From assembly GCF_003024685.1 (NCBI RefSeq), contig NZ_PYLQ01000027.1:1-34501 (forward strand): a stretch of 34,501 nucleotides of DNA. Reading direction: 5' to 3'. Each line of letters begins with the position of its first letter. Position 1 is the stretch's first letter. Below the pieces are notes generated by a model. The model was not told where the DNA came from. It worked only from the letters and a program-made list of their open reading frames with translations, and did no database searches. This document shows, piece by piece, positions 24,535 through 32,534 of the stretch. This stretch comes from Faecalibacillus intestinalis (lineage in GTDB: Bacteria; Bacillota_I; Bacilli_A; Erysipelotrichales; Coprobacillaceae). The translations under genes were made by a program, and so were the position numbers.

Positions 24535-24727
24535 AAAAATCAGGAGATTCCCTGCCAAATAGTGGGAGCTAAAAAATCAGGAGATTCCCTGCCAAATAGT
24601 GGGAGCTAAAAAATCAGGAGATTCCCTGCCAAATAGTGGGAGCTAAAAAATCAGGAGATTCCCTGCCAAATAGTGGGAGCTAAAAAATCAGGAGATTCCC
24701 TGCCAAATAGTGGGAGCTAAAAAATCA
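24535..24727 (+). repeat. Tandem array of five 37-bp repeats
   Basis: Units begin at 24541, 24578, 24615, 24652 and 24689, each starting CAGGAGATTCCC and ending AAAAAAT, with no differences. Unit length is not a multiple of three and frames are broken by stops, so the array is not coding. There are no spacers, so it is not CRISPR. Confidence 0.97.
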
Positions 24728-24729
24728 TA

Positions 24730-24747
24730 GATTTCTTATAAGAAATC
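24730..24747 (+). repeat. 18-bp perfect palindrome after the repeat array
   Basis: GATTTCTTATAAGAAATC lies between the last repeat and the terminator. It may fold in the antitoxin RNA tail or serve as a protein site. Confidence 0.7.
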
Positions 24748-24757
24748 AAATACTTAT

Positions 24758-24784
24758 ACGAAGAGATAACCTCTTCGTTTTTTT
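24758..24784 (+). terminator. Terminator between antitoxin RNA and toxin gene
   Basis: ACGAAGAG-ATAAC-CTCTTCGT plus a run of seven T. In this family partial read-through sets the low toxin:antitoxin ratio. Confidence 0.92.
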
Positions 24785-24807
24785 ATTATCTAAAAGGAGC
24801 TATATTT

Positions 24808-25353
24808 ATGAAATTATATGAAATTGATAGTCAATATATGGAATATTTATACAAAGCAGATTCAAAAGTTTTAATACATAATAGTGGAAATCATCAAAGA
24901 AAATTTATTGCTATAAAAGTATTAATAAATGGTTATAAGTATTTTGTTCCCTTATCTTCACCTGATAAAAGAGATTATTTTAATGATCAAGATGGTCATA
25001 AAAAAGTTCAATTTACACGAGTTCCAACTATTAAAAGAATATTTAATGGAAATCCAACGGTTGAATCATATCTAGGAAAGTTATTATTTAATAATATGAT
25101 TCCTGTTCCTGAAGGATGTTATCATGAGTTTAATATTTTTTTAGAAAAAGATTTAAAGTATAAGGGATTATTAATAGATCAAGTTCAGGTTTTAAGAAGT
25201 TTTAAAAATCAAGAGGATATATTGAGACGAGCACAAATTGTTTATAAACTGAAAAAAAGAAAATCTTCTTATAATTATATAAAATTAGCAACGGTTGATT
25301 TTGAATTATTGGAAAGAAATTGTGATGAATGGAATAAGGTGTTTATAAAATAA
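24808..25353 (+). CDS. toxN: Type III toxin, ToxN/AbiQ-family endoribonuclease
   Basis: 181 residues, close to known members (about 170-180). Family features: N-terminal MKLYEIDSQYMEYL, the core strand FIAIKVLINGYKYFVPLSSP with Ser50, Ser51 and Lys54 at the position of the ToxN/AbiQ active-site Thr/Ser-Ser-Pro-Lys segment, then FNNMIPVPEG, a QVQVLRSF helix and the ending DFELLERNCDEW. ToxN enzymes cut RNA at A-rich sites and cause abortive infection or growth arrest when unmasked; some protect against phages. AAAGGAG precedes the ATG. The repeat array and terminator directly upstream give the diagnostic type III layout. Known from family: mechanism; inferred: that this copy is active. Confidence 0.93.
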   Translation: MKLYEIDSQYMEYLYKADSKVLIHNSGNHQRKFIAIKVLINGYKYFVPLSSPDKRDYFNDQDGHKKVQFTRVPTIKRIFNGNPTVESYLGKLLFNNMIPVPEGCYHEFNIFLEKDLKYKGLLIDQVQVLRSFKNQEDILRRAQIVYKLKKRKSSYNYIKLATVDFELLERNCDEWNKVFIK

Positions 25354-25416
25354 GGATGTTAATGATTTGTTCAAAAAAATATACTATAATAATGTAAGAA
25401 ACGAAAGGAGAGGCTT

Positions 25417-26301
25417 ATGAAAAAATATTTAGCGTTTGATGTTGGGGGAACATCTGTCAAATATGCTGTTGTAAATGAAGAAGGAGAAGTGTCTTCATCA
25501 AATAAATTTAAAACACCAGATACATTAGAAAAAATGTATCAAGAAATAGAAAATGTAGCTCATGAATATCAAGATATAGAAGGAATTGCTTTATCAATGC
25601 CAGGAGCTGTTGATAGTGATGGTGGTATTATTTATGGTTCAAGTGCTATCGATTATATTCATGGTCCAAATATTAAGGAAGATTTAAAACAACGTTTAAA
25701 TAAAGATGTTGAATTTGAAAATGATGCTAACTGTGCAGCCCTTGCAGAAGTATGGAAAGGTGTTGCATGTCATGAAAATGATTGCTGTTTTATTGTTAGT
25801 GGAACAGGAATTGGTGGAGCAGTTATTAAAGATCGTCATGTTCATCATGGAAATGCATTACATGGTGGAGAATTTGGTTATATGATTATGAGATATGATC
25901 AAGATGAAAAGAAATATTATACATGGTCAGATGATGGATCAACAGTTGCGGTAACTAAAAGAGTGGCTAAGGAACTAGACGTTGATTATCATACTTTAGA
26001 TGGTAAAGAAGTTTTTGATCAAGCGGATAATAATGAAGTTTATAAAAAATATGTTGATGAATATTATCGTACTCTTGCAATGGGTATTTATAATTTACAA
26101 TATGCTTATGATCCAAGCATGATTATTATTGGTGGAGCTATTTCATCAAGAAGTGATTTATTAGATAAAGTCAATGAACAATTAGATATTATTTTTTCTC
26201 AATTAACGCATGCACATGTACGACCAAATATTAAAGTATGTCAATTTGGAAATGATGCGAATTTAATTGGAGCAACATATCATTATATTCAAAGACATTA
26301 A
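25417..26301 (+). CDS. ROK-family sugar kinase
   Basis: 294 residues. The phosphate-binding DVGGTSVK is at 8-15, followed by EFENDANCAALAE (about 107-119), GTGIGGAV and GEFGYM. The usual ROK zinc cluster (CxCGxxGCxE) is missing; the equivalent region reads MIMRYDQDEKKYYTWSDDGS, so this is a zinc-free member. It phosphorylates a hexose or aminosugar; specificity is unknown. AAAGGAGAGG lies before the ATG. It is 10 bases upstream of the TIM-barrel gene, a likely operon that suggests sugar-phosphate metabolism. Confidence 0.9.
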   Translation: MKKYLAFDVGGTSVKYAVVNEEGEVSSSNKFKTPDTLEKMYQEIENVAHEYQDIEGIALSMPGAVDSDGGIIYGSSAIDYIHGPNIKEDLKQRLNKDVEFENDANCAALAEVWKGVACHENDCCFIVSGTGIGGAVIKDRHVHHGNALHGGEFGYMIMRYDQDEKKYYTWSDDGSTVAVTKRVAKELDVDYHTLDGKEVFDQADNNEVYKKYVDEYYRTLAMGIYNLQYAYDPSMIIIGGAISSRSDLLDKVNEQLDIIFSQLTHAHVRPNIKVCQFGNDANLIGATYHYIQRH

Positions 26302-26311
26302 GGAGGATTTT

Positions 26312-26983
26312 ATGAATAAAGCAATACCTAAAATTAATACACAACTGAGAAGTCATACAATTCTTGTACCTGAAGTTTATCGTGAAGCTACAGGAGTTTT
26401 AATTAATGGAAAAAGAATTAAATCACTGGTTTTTTCAACAGATGTAGCGGTGATTGCTAATTGTAATGCGGATGCTGTTATTGCGGTTTATCCTTTTACA
26501 CCAACAATTCAAATTACAGAAGCAATTATTTCAGTTGCTCAAAGACCTGTTTTTGTTGGTGTTGGTGGTGGAACAACTGCCGGTAAACGTGTTGAATCGA
26601 TTGCTTTAGATGCAGAGTTACATGGAGCAACAGCTGTTGTTTTAAATGCACCAACAGCAACTGAATTTGTTCAAAATCTTGCAGATGATATTGATATTCC
26701 TGTTGTTTTAACAATTGTTTCTTTAAATGAAGATTTAGAAAAAAGAATGTTACATACGAAAGCAAATATTATAAATGTATCTGGAGGAAAAGATACTGTT
26801 AAAATTGTTAAAAAATTAAGAGAAATTGATCCTAATTTCCCTATTATTGCTACTGGTGGACCAACAGAAGAAACAGTTAGAGAAGTTATTCAAGCAGGAG
26901 CAAATGCTGTAACCTTTACACCACCTACAAATGGTGAAATCTTTAAAGGAATGATGGAAGAATATCGACATAGATATGATTAA
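26312..26983 (+). CDS. TIM-barrel protein of the ribulose-phosphate-binding type, function unknown
   Basis: 223 residues from ATG 26312 with AAGGAGG 7 bases upstream; the open frame extends 15 codons into the kinase gene without support. The strand-helix pattern of a TIM barrel is visible, with phosphate-loop-like ends VGVGGGTTAGK (about 82-92), INVSGGKDT and IIATGGPTEETVREVIQAGANAVTFTPP. Related Firmicute proteins are annotated only as putative hydrolases or are compared with NanE-like epimerases; the reaction is not established. Cotranscription with the ROK kinase points to a sugar phosphate substrate (inference). Confidence 0.75.
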   Translation: MNKAIPKINTQLRSHTILVPEVYREATGVLINGKRIKSLVFSTDVAVIANCNADAVIAVYPFTPTIQITEAIISVAQRPVFVGVGGGTTAGKRVESIALDAELHGATAVVLNAPTATEFVQNLADDIDIPVVLTIVSLNEDLEKRMLHTKANIINVSGGKDTVKIVKKLREIDPNFPIIATGGPTEETVREVIQAGANAVTFTPPTNGEIFKGMMEEYRHRYD

Positions 26984-27004
26984 GAGGAGAAATCCTCTTT
27001 TTTT
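26982..27004 (+). terminator. Terminator of the ROK/TIM-barrel operon
   Basis: AAGAGGA-GAAA-TCCTCTT followed by T-run. Confidence 0.9.
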
Positions 27005-27008
27005 GTAG

Positions 27009-27037
27009 ATGACAATTGAAATGATTTTCTATATAAT
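27009..27037 (+). promoter_or_regulatory. Promoter of thyA-folA-plsC
   Basis: ATGACA, 17-bp spacer, TATAAT, ending 21 bases before the thyA ATG. Confidence 0.75.
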
Positions 27038-27058
27038 TGACAAAGAGAGGTGAATGAA

Positions 27059-27946
27059 ATGAAACAATATTTAGATATGTGTCAATATATATTAGAAAAT
27101 GGTCAAGATAGAGATGATCGTACAGGAACAGGAACACGTAGTGTTTTTGGTTATCAAACACGTTATGATTTAACAGATGGTTTTCCTTTACTTACAACAA
27201 AGAAAATGTTTTTAAGACCTATTGCTGAAGAATTATTATGGTTTATTAAAGGAGATACTAATATAAAATATCTTGTTGATAGAAATGTGAAGATTTGGAA
27301 TGAATGGCCTTATGAAGCTTTTAAGAAAAGTGAAGATTTTCATGGAGAAACTTTAGAAGAATTTGTTGCTAAAATCAAAGAATTACCAGCAGATGATCCA
27401 TTTGTTGTTAAATATGGTGAATTAGGACCAGTTTATGGTAGACAATGGCGTAATTTTAATAATGAAGGTATTGATCAAGTAGCAAAACTTGTTGATTCAT
27501 TAAAAAATAATCCATTTTCAAGAAGACATATTATTTGTGCCTGGAATCCAGCAGAAGTTGATGAAATGGCACTTCCACCATGTCATGCTTTCTTACAATT
27601 TTATGTAAGCAATGATAAAAAATATTTAAGTTGTCAATTATATCAAAGAAGTGCAGATACATTTTTAGGAGTACCATTTAATATTGCATCTTACGCTTTA
27701 TTTACAGCAATGCTTGCTCAAGTATGTGGGTACAAACCAAAAGAATTTGTGCATACTATAGGAGATGCTCATATTTATAAAGATCATTTTGATGTTGTTA
27801 AGGAACAAATTTCTAGAACTCCTTATCCTAAATGTCAACTTGTTTTAAATCCAGAAGTTAAATCTATTTTTGATTTTACAATAGATGATATTAAAATTGA
27901 AAATTATCAATCTCATGGTAGACTTGTTGGAAAGGTGAGTGTCTAA
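27059..27946 (+). CDS. thyA: Thymidylate synthase
   Basis: 295 residues from ATG 27059, with GAGGTG 6 bases upstream; a GTG at 27050 overlaps that ribosome site and is less likely. Signatures: [43 protein letters not shown] with catalytic Cys175, and [22 protein letters not shown]. It methylates dUMP with methylene-tetrahydrofolate, yielding dihydrofolate. An insert around residues 85-115, as in the longer Lactobacillus enzyme, explains the size. The stop overlaps folA (TAATG); the product of one is the substrate of the other. Confidence 0.97.
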   Translation: MKQYLDMCQYILENGQDRDDRTGTGTRSVFGYQTRYDLTDGFPLLTTKKMFLRPIAEELLWFIKGDTNIKYLVDRNVKIWNEWPYEAFKKSEDFHGETLEEFVAKIKELPADDPFVVKYGELGPVYGRQWRNFNNEGIDQVAKLVDSLKNNPFSRRHIICAWNPAEVDEMALPPCHAFLQFYVSNDKKYLSCQLYQRSADTFLGVPFNIASYALFTAMLAQVCGYKPKEFVHTIGDAHIYKDHFDVVKEQISRTPYPKCQLVLNPEVKSIFDFTIDDIKIENYQSHGRLVGKVSV

Positions 27947-28416
27947 TGATTTCTATTATTGTAGCAACAGATGATGATTTATTAATTGGTAAAAAAGACT
28001 CTTCTAATGGAATGCCTTGGCATAATAAAGAAGATTTACAACATTTTAAAAAAACAACACTTCACCAAACAATTTTAATGGGAAAAACAACATACATGGC
28101 AATAGGAAGACCACTTCCTCATAGAAAAACAATTGTTGTAACCCGTGGTGAATTAGATGATGAACGTGTAGAAGTAAGACATGATTTAGTGGAAACGATT
28201 CAAGAATATAAAAATAAAAAGGAAGATTTATTTATTTGTGGAGGGGCTTCTATTTATAAGCAAGCACTTCCTTATGTAGATGAACTAATGATTTCTAGAA
28301 TACCAGGAAAACATGAAGGTGAAACCTATTTTCCAAGTTTTGACGAATATAATTTTCAATTAGAAAAAGAAACACAAATGGAAACGTTTGTCTTACAAAT
28401 CTATAAAAAGGGATGA
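27946..28416 (+). CDS. folA: Dihydrofolate reductase
   Basis: 156 residues. Signatures: N-terminal IIVATDDDLLIGKK, NGMPWHNKEDLQHFK, MGKTTYMAIGRPLPHRKTIVVTR and the ICGGASIYKQALP NADPH site. It regenerates tetrahydrofolate consumed by ThyA and is translationally coupled to it by a one-base stop/start overlap. Length and motifs are normal. Confidence 0.96.
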   Translation: MISIIVATDDDLLIGKKDSSNGMPWHNKEDLQHFKKTTLHQTILMGKTTYMAIGRPLPHRKTIVVTRGELDDERVEVRHDLVETIQEYKNKKEDLFICGGASIYKQALPYVDELMISRIPGKHEGETYFPSFDEYNFQLEKETQMETFVLQIYKKG

Positions 28417-28420
28417 TGAT

Positions 28421-29134
28421 ATGAAAAGAATAATTTTAGTTGTCTTAAGATGTATTTTTAAATTACCTTATTGGTGGTTTTATAAGTTAAAACAATATCA
28501 AAATAAAGAAAAATATCCAACAATTGATGAAGGATATCAATTTATACATAATGTTGCTGATGAAATTGTTAAAAAAGCAAGAGTAGATTTAGAATGTTAT
28601 GGTTTAGAAAATCTTCCTCAAGAAAATGGATATCTCATTACTCCTAATCATCAAGGATTATTTGATATTGTGGCTGTTTTTAAAACACATGATAAAACAG
28701 CTAAATTTGTATTAAAAAAAGAATTAGCATCTACAATTTTAATTAAAGATGTTGTTAAAACATTAGACTATTATGCTTTAGATCGTAGTAATATTAGAGA
28801 TGGTGCCAAAATGGTTAAAAACGTTTCTAAAGAAATAGAAGCTGGTATGAATTATGTTATTTATCCAGAAGGAACACGTTCTAAACAAGGTAATAAAATA
28901 GGTGAATTTAAAGGTGGAACCTTTAAAATTGCTTTAAAATCTCATTGTCCAATTGTTCCAGTAGCAATGATTGATTGTTATCAAGTATTTGATAACAATA
29001 CAATTAAACCCGTAAAAGCACAAATTCATTATTTAAAACCAATTGAATATGATGAATATAAAGATTTAAAAACACCTGAAATTGCTGCTCTTGTTCAAAG
29101 TAGAATTCAAGCGTGTATGGATGAGTATTGTTAA
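28421..29134 (+). CDS. plsC: 1-acyl-sn-glycerol-3-phosphate acyltransferase (PlsC family)
   Basis: 237 residues from ATG 28421, 4 bases after the folA stop. The open frame starts 11 codons earlier inside folA without support. Acyltransferase motifs: NHQGLFD (Asn76 to Asp82, the HX4D catalytic pair His77/Asp82), YPEGTRSKQG, and the following VPVAMID. An N-terminal hydrophobic helix (about 3-20) would dock it to the membrane. It makes phosphatidic acid from lysophosphatidate in phospholipid synthesis. Linked in one unit with thyA-folA and the hydrolase downstream. Confidence 0.93.
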   Translation: MKRIILVVLRCIFKLPYWWFYKLKQYQNKEKYPTIDEGYQFIHNVADEIVKKARVDLECYGLENLPQENGYLITPNHQGLFDIVAVFKTHDKTAKFVLKKELASTILIKDVVKTLDYYALDRSNIRDGAKMVKNVSKEIEAGMNYVIYPEGTRSKQGNKIGEFKGGTFKIALKSHCPIVPVAMIDCYQVFDNNTIKPVKAQIHYLKPIEYDEYKDLKTPEIAALVQSRIQACMDEYC

Positions 29135-29790
29135 TGTTTATACATGTAAATGGTGTGCGCTTGTTTTATGAAAAACAAGGAACAGGGAAACCTTTAATTT
29201 TACTTCATGGAAATGAAGAAGATCATCGTATTTTTGATGAAGCTATAGAATTATTAAAAAAGCATTATACTGTTTATGCTGTTGATTCTAGAGGACATGG
29301 TCAAAGTGATAAAGTTCTAGAATATCATTATCTAGATATGGCAAAGGATATTCAAGAAATGATTGAACAACTTGAACTAAAAGATATTTCTTTAATGGGA
29401 AGTAGTGATGGAGCAATTATTGGTTTATTAATAGGAAGTCTTTATCCAAAACTTGTAGATCATTTAATTCTTGCAGGAGTCAATGTTAAACCCAATGGTG
29501 TTATATTAGAAGTTTATCAAGAAATGAAGGAGCAATATCAAAAAACAAAAAATCCTTTAATTAGAATGATGTTAGAAGAACCCCATATTTCTAATCAACA
29601 ACTTCATCAAATAGAAGCTAAAACATTACTGCTTGCAGGAAGTGATGATTTAATTAAATTAGATCATATTGAACGTATTTCACATCATATTAAAAACTGT
29701 GAGTTTAGAATTCTCGAAGGAGAAGATCATAGCAGTTATATTATTCATAACAAAAAGATTGCTAAAATTATATTAGAAGAATTAAAATAA
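29134..29790 (+). CDS. Alpha/beta-hydrolase fold protein
   Basis: 218 residues. The start is ATG 29134, overlapping the plsC stop as TAATG; a TTG two codons earlier is unlikely. HG oxyanion element LILLHGNEEDH, nucleophile elbow GSSDG with Ser91, acid around AGSDD (171-172) and His199 in GEDHSSY give a complete triad. No signal peptide, so cytoplasmic. The substrate is unknown; position after plsC makes an ester or lipid-like substrate possible but unproven. Confidence 0.87.
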   Translation: MFIHVNGVRLFYEKQGTGKPLILLHGNEEDHRIFDEAIELLKKHYTVYAVDSRGHGQSDKVLEYHYLDMAKDIQEMIEQLELKDISLMGSSDGAIIGLLIGSLYPKLVDHLILAGVNVKPNGVILEVYQEMKEQYQKTKNPLIRMMLEEPHISNQQLHQIEAKTLLLAGSDDLIKLDHIERISHHIKNCEFRILEGEDHSSYIIHNKKIAKIILEELK

Positions 29791-29793
29791 AGG

Positions 29794-29832
29794 GGATGTT
29801 ACGAAATAATTTAAATCGTAACATCCTTTTTT
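29794..29832 (+). terminator. Terminator of thyA-folA-plsC-hydrolase
   Basis: Eleven-bp perfect arms GGATGTTACGA/TCGTAACATCC with an 11-base loop and TTTTTT. Confidence 0.93.
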
Positions 29833-29857
29833 GTTATAAATTCTAACTAAAAAATAG

Positions 29858-29971
29858 AATATTGATATCTTATCAATAATATTTATTTCCTACTAATTAA
29901 TTCCTCGAATGTTATAGTTGAGGAATTGTTGTAATTAGATACAATTGTTTCTTATAATAGAATAATTGTAT
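29858..29971. repeat. Intergenic stretch with three successive hairpins
   Basis: TATTGATA-TCT-TATCAATA (29860-29878); AATTCCTC...GAGGAATT (29899-29927); ATACAATT...AATTGTAT (29939-29971). A promoter-like TTGTAA-N18-TATAAT (29929-29958) overlaps the third. No ORF is seen. It may be an untranslated RNA or a degraded element. Confidence 0.5.
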
Positions 29972-30019
29972 TATAAAGATACTTAAAATTTCTATTTTTA
30001 ATGTCTTTTTATTTTACAA

Positions 30020-30056
30020 AAGAAAAGACTGTTGTTTTTTTATATGTCAACAGTCT
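30020..30056 (-). terminator. Terminator of the HD/RsmF operon
   Basis: Arms AGACTGTTG (30026-30034) and CAACAGTCT (30048-30056). On the minus strand the stem is followed by TTTTCTTTT. Confidence 0.8.
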
Positions 30057-30081
30057 GAAATAAAGAACCATTAAGTTTTTT

Positions 30082-30543
30082 TTATTTGTTAAGAAGTAAT
30101 GATGCTTTTTCAATATATTTTTGATGATATTCATCAAAAATACAATCAGGATCATGATAATAAGTTTCTAAAACATCACACATTTTAAGTAGTTCACTAT
30201 ATTGATCATGAACTTTATTTTTAGTTGAATGATTTTTAATAGCTTGAACGATAATATCTATTTCTTCATTTTCAAACAAAAAACTTTCTTCTAACATCTT
30301 TCTAGCAAGTTCACTTGAAAGTTGAGCGTGATTAAATGAGGTATTGTTTTTATAAACGGAATAATCATGTAAAAGTCCCATAATAGCGCATAGTTCACAG
30401 TCTAATTGTACATACTGACTATAGGCAATACATAAGGTTGAAACGCCAAATAGATGACGATAGCCTTGTCTTTTTTTGTTTCCAAAACAGTTTTTTTCAA
30501 GTTCTTGATATACGATTTTTTCAATTTCTAAATATCTTTTCAT
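30082..30543 (-). CDS. HD-domain phosphohydrolase
   Basis: 153 residues. HD metal ligands: His30, the HD pair His59-Asp60 in GLLHDYS, His72, His105 in NHSTK and Asp123 in MCDVLE. The family hydrolyses phosphate esters, often nucleotides or second messengers; the substrate is unknown. Its ATG overlaps the stop of the methyltransferase gene (ATGA), so it is the last gene of a three-gene minus-strand operon. Confidence 0.87.
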   Translation of the reverse strand: MKRYLEIEKIVYQELEKNCFGNKKRQGYRHLFGVSTLCIAYSQYVQLDCELCAIMGLLHDYSVYKNNTSFNHAQLSSELARKMLEESFLFENEEIDIIVQAIKNHSTKNKVHDQYSELLKMCDVLETYYHDPDCIFDEYHQKYIEKASLLLNK

Positions 30544-31850
30544 CGTCTAAGTCCTTTAGGATATAAATTTTTAACTTGATTATTACTTTCTTTATAGAAA
30601 GAAAGTGGATAACCATCTACAAAAATAACACCATAGCCTTTTTGATTATTTCCTTTCAAGGTTAAACCAGAAAGATAATCTTTTACTTCTTGACTATCAC
30701 ATTTAAAATTATAAGATCTTTTAACATCATCTTTATTTAAAGTAAGAGCAAGTGAAAGACTTGGTTCAAATCTTCCTTTTTTACATTCTCCTAAATAAAG
30801 ACCATTTCTTAAAACTTTGATTGGAAGTTCAGGAAAATGATTTAAAATAGCATAGACATGATTATTTGATTGATAAAGATAAGGTGGTACAGGAATATTT
30901 AAGTTTTCTTGATAAAACTTTTGAACAAGTTGTAGCTGTTCTTTCTTTAAATTTGGTTTTAAAATTTTTTCTTTTGAAATAGCTGTTTCTGTTGTTTTTT
31001 GTAACATGGCTATAAATTGTCCTTCACCACGATTAATGTGAGGGTACATTCTAATGGTTCCTTCAATAAAACCATCAGACATTCCTTCTTTTTTATTAAT
31101 TGGAAGTAATTTCATACCTAATTCATTGATCATATATTCAACTTGTTTTTCATTTTCATCTAAAGAATAAGTACATGTAGAATAAATTAAAATGCCATCT
31201 TTTTTAAGCATCTTATATGCTTGATCAATTAAGTTTCTTTGAATATAAGCACACTCATTTATCTTTTGCATTGACCAAGTATCAATTGCTTCTTTATCTT
31301 TTCTAAACATACCTTCTCCAGAACAAGGAGCATCTAAAATGATTTTATCAAAGAAACTTTCAAACTTCATTTTTAAAGGATCACAATTCGTCACAATTGT
31401 ATTTTTTAAACCAAATCTTTCAATATTACTTGATAAAATAGAAGCACGTAATTTAGAAATATCATTAGCAATCATTAATCCTTCATTAGAAAGACGGCTG
31501 GCAACATAACACGTCTTACCTCCAGGAGCACCACACATATCTAAAACATAATCATTTTCTTTAATATCTAAACAAGCGGCTACGCTCATAGCACTTGGTT
31601 CTTGAATATAATAAAGTCCACACATAAAATAAGGACTTTTACCTAGTGGATAATGAAGATAATCAAAATAATAACCACCATCTACATAAGGATGTTTTTC
31701 TATATATTGATGATTTAAATGATTTAAAACATCCTTTTTTAAAGGATTTAAATAAAATCCTTTAACTTCATTTTCATTTAAAGAATTCATAAAAGCATCA
31801 AAATCATCTTTTAATAATTCTTTCATTCTTTCAATAAATAACTCATTCAT
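30540..31850 (-). CDS. rsmF: RsmF-like rRNA (cytosine-5)-methyltransferase (NOL1/NOP2/Sun)
   Basis: 436 residues. The SAM-binding motif VLDMCGAPGGKT is at about 102-113. Cys176 in DAPCSGEGMF and Cys226 in YSTCTYS are the two Cys of the m5C mechanism (release and nucleophile). YIQEPSAMSVA precedes the core, and a C-terminal PUA/RsmF-type domain (about 300-436) follows. It methylates cytosine in rRNA; RsmF-like is likely, exact site unknown. It overlaps both neighbours, each an HD protein, by stop/start overlap. Confidence 0.92.
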   Translation of the reverse strand: MNELFIERMKELLKDDFDAFMNSLNENEVKGFYLNPLKKDVLNHLNHQYIEKHPYVDGGYYFDYLHYPLGKSPYFMCGLYYIQEPSAMSVAACLDIKENDYVLDMCGAPGGKTCYVASRLSNEGLMIANDISKLRASILSSNIERFGLKNTIVTNCDPLKMKFESFFDKIILDAPCSGEGMFRKDKEAIDTWSMQKINECAYIQRNLIDQAYKMLKKDGILIYSTCTYSLDENEKQVEYMINELGMKLLPINKKEGMSDGFIEGTIRMYPHINRGEGQFIAMLQKTTETAISKEKILKPNLKKEQLQLVQKFYQENLNIPVPPYLYQSNNHVYAILNHFPELPIKVLRNGLYLGECKKGRFEPSLSLALTLNKDDVKRSYNFKCDSQEVKDYLSGLTLKGNNQKGYGVIFVDGYPLSFYKESNNQVKNLYPKGLRR

Positions 31851-32431
31851 TATTCTTTCCCCTCAATAAAATAAGTAGCTTCCATATCAGCAACACTTAA
31901 TGCAAAAGCAATAGGAAACATTTCAAAAGCTTTTCCAACATTTCTAGCATCTTCATTTCCAGAAAAGCCCATATGATATCTAATCGCAAAAGCTTCTTCT
32001 CTTGTAAGACGCATATAACCACTAATCATATAAACGCTTTTTTCTCCATGACCATATGGCAATTGATCATCATATTCATAGTTTGGTACTTGAATCCATT
32101 GACCATCTTTTTTAACATTACGTGTTCCCTTTTTATAACAATTAATTTTACATAAATCATGTAATAATGAAACAATCGCAATTGTTTCTTCACTATAATT
32201 CATTTGATATGTATCTTTCACTCTTTCTCTTTGAAGATAATCTTTCAAACAATCATAAACATTTAAACTATGTTCAAGTAATCCACCATCATAGCTTCCA
32301 TGAAATCGTGCACTGGCAGGTGCTTCAAAGAAATCAGAATGTGGAGATAATAAATATTCAAGAAGTTTTTCGCTTCCAGGTCTTTTTATATTTGTTTTAT
32401 ATAATTCTATAAATCTTTCTTTATTTGTCAT
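31850..32431 (-). CDS. HD-domain hydrolase, first gene of the operon
   Basis: 193 residues from the ATG at 32431, chosen because AGAGGA lies 6 bases upstream on the minus strand; 12 further upstream codons are open but the ATG at 32437 would sit against the ribosome site. HD ligands: His54 in LLEHSLNVY, His91-Asp92 in SLLHDLCKI, a His in GHGEKS, and Asp in VADMEATY. These resemble HD nucleases/phosphohydrolases; substrate unknown. The stop overlaps the methyltransferase start (TAATG). Confidence 0.87.
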   Translation of the reverse strand: MTNKERFIELYKTNIKRPGSEKLLEYLLSPHSDFFEAPASARFHGSYDGGLLEHSLNVYDCLKDYLQRERVKDTYQMNYSEETIAIVSLLHDLCKINCYKKGTRNVKKDGQWIQVPNYEYDDQLPYGHGEKSVYMISGYMRLTREEAFAIRYHMGFSGNEDARNVGKAFEMFPIAFALSVADMEATYFIEGKE

Positions 32432-32451
32432 AAGCATTCCTCTTTTTTTAT

Positions 32452-32480
32452 ATTTTATCGAAAACATGCTTTTTCTTCAA
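32452..32480 (-). promoter_or_regulatory. Promoter of the HD/RsmF operon
   Basis: On the minus strand TTGAAG, 17-bp spacer, TAAAAT. Confidence 0.6.
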
Positions 32481-32534
32481 TAAAAGTATGAAATAAAATA
32501 TCAAGGACATACTAGAAATGAAAGAAGGAATAAA

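Larger units (their letters stand above)
24520..24784 (+). ncRNA. toxI: Type III antitoxin RNA (ToxI-like)
   Basis: The inferred transcript carries five perfect 37-nt units and ends at the terminator at 24758-24784, just before the toxin gene. In type III systems such RNA is cut by the toxin itself into single units that fold as pseudoknots and hold the toxin inactive. Here each unit ends AAAAAAT, an A-rich junction like known ToxN cut sites. Within a unit CAGG (1-4) can pair with CCTG (11-14), while loop bases 5-10 can pair with GAGCT (26-30), consistent with an H-type pseudoknot. Start position is approximate. Confidence 0.85.

Noticed and set aside
24535-24727. CRISPR array
   Set aside because: The 37-bp units abut with no spacers and no cas genes are near; the terminator and ToxN-family gene downstream explain the array.
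24535-24727. Coding repeat with LPNSG-like sorting motif
   Set aside because: One frame reads LPNSGS then stops; 37 is not a multiple of 3, so any frame breaks within two units. There is no start or ribosome site.
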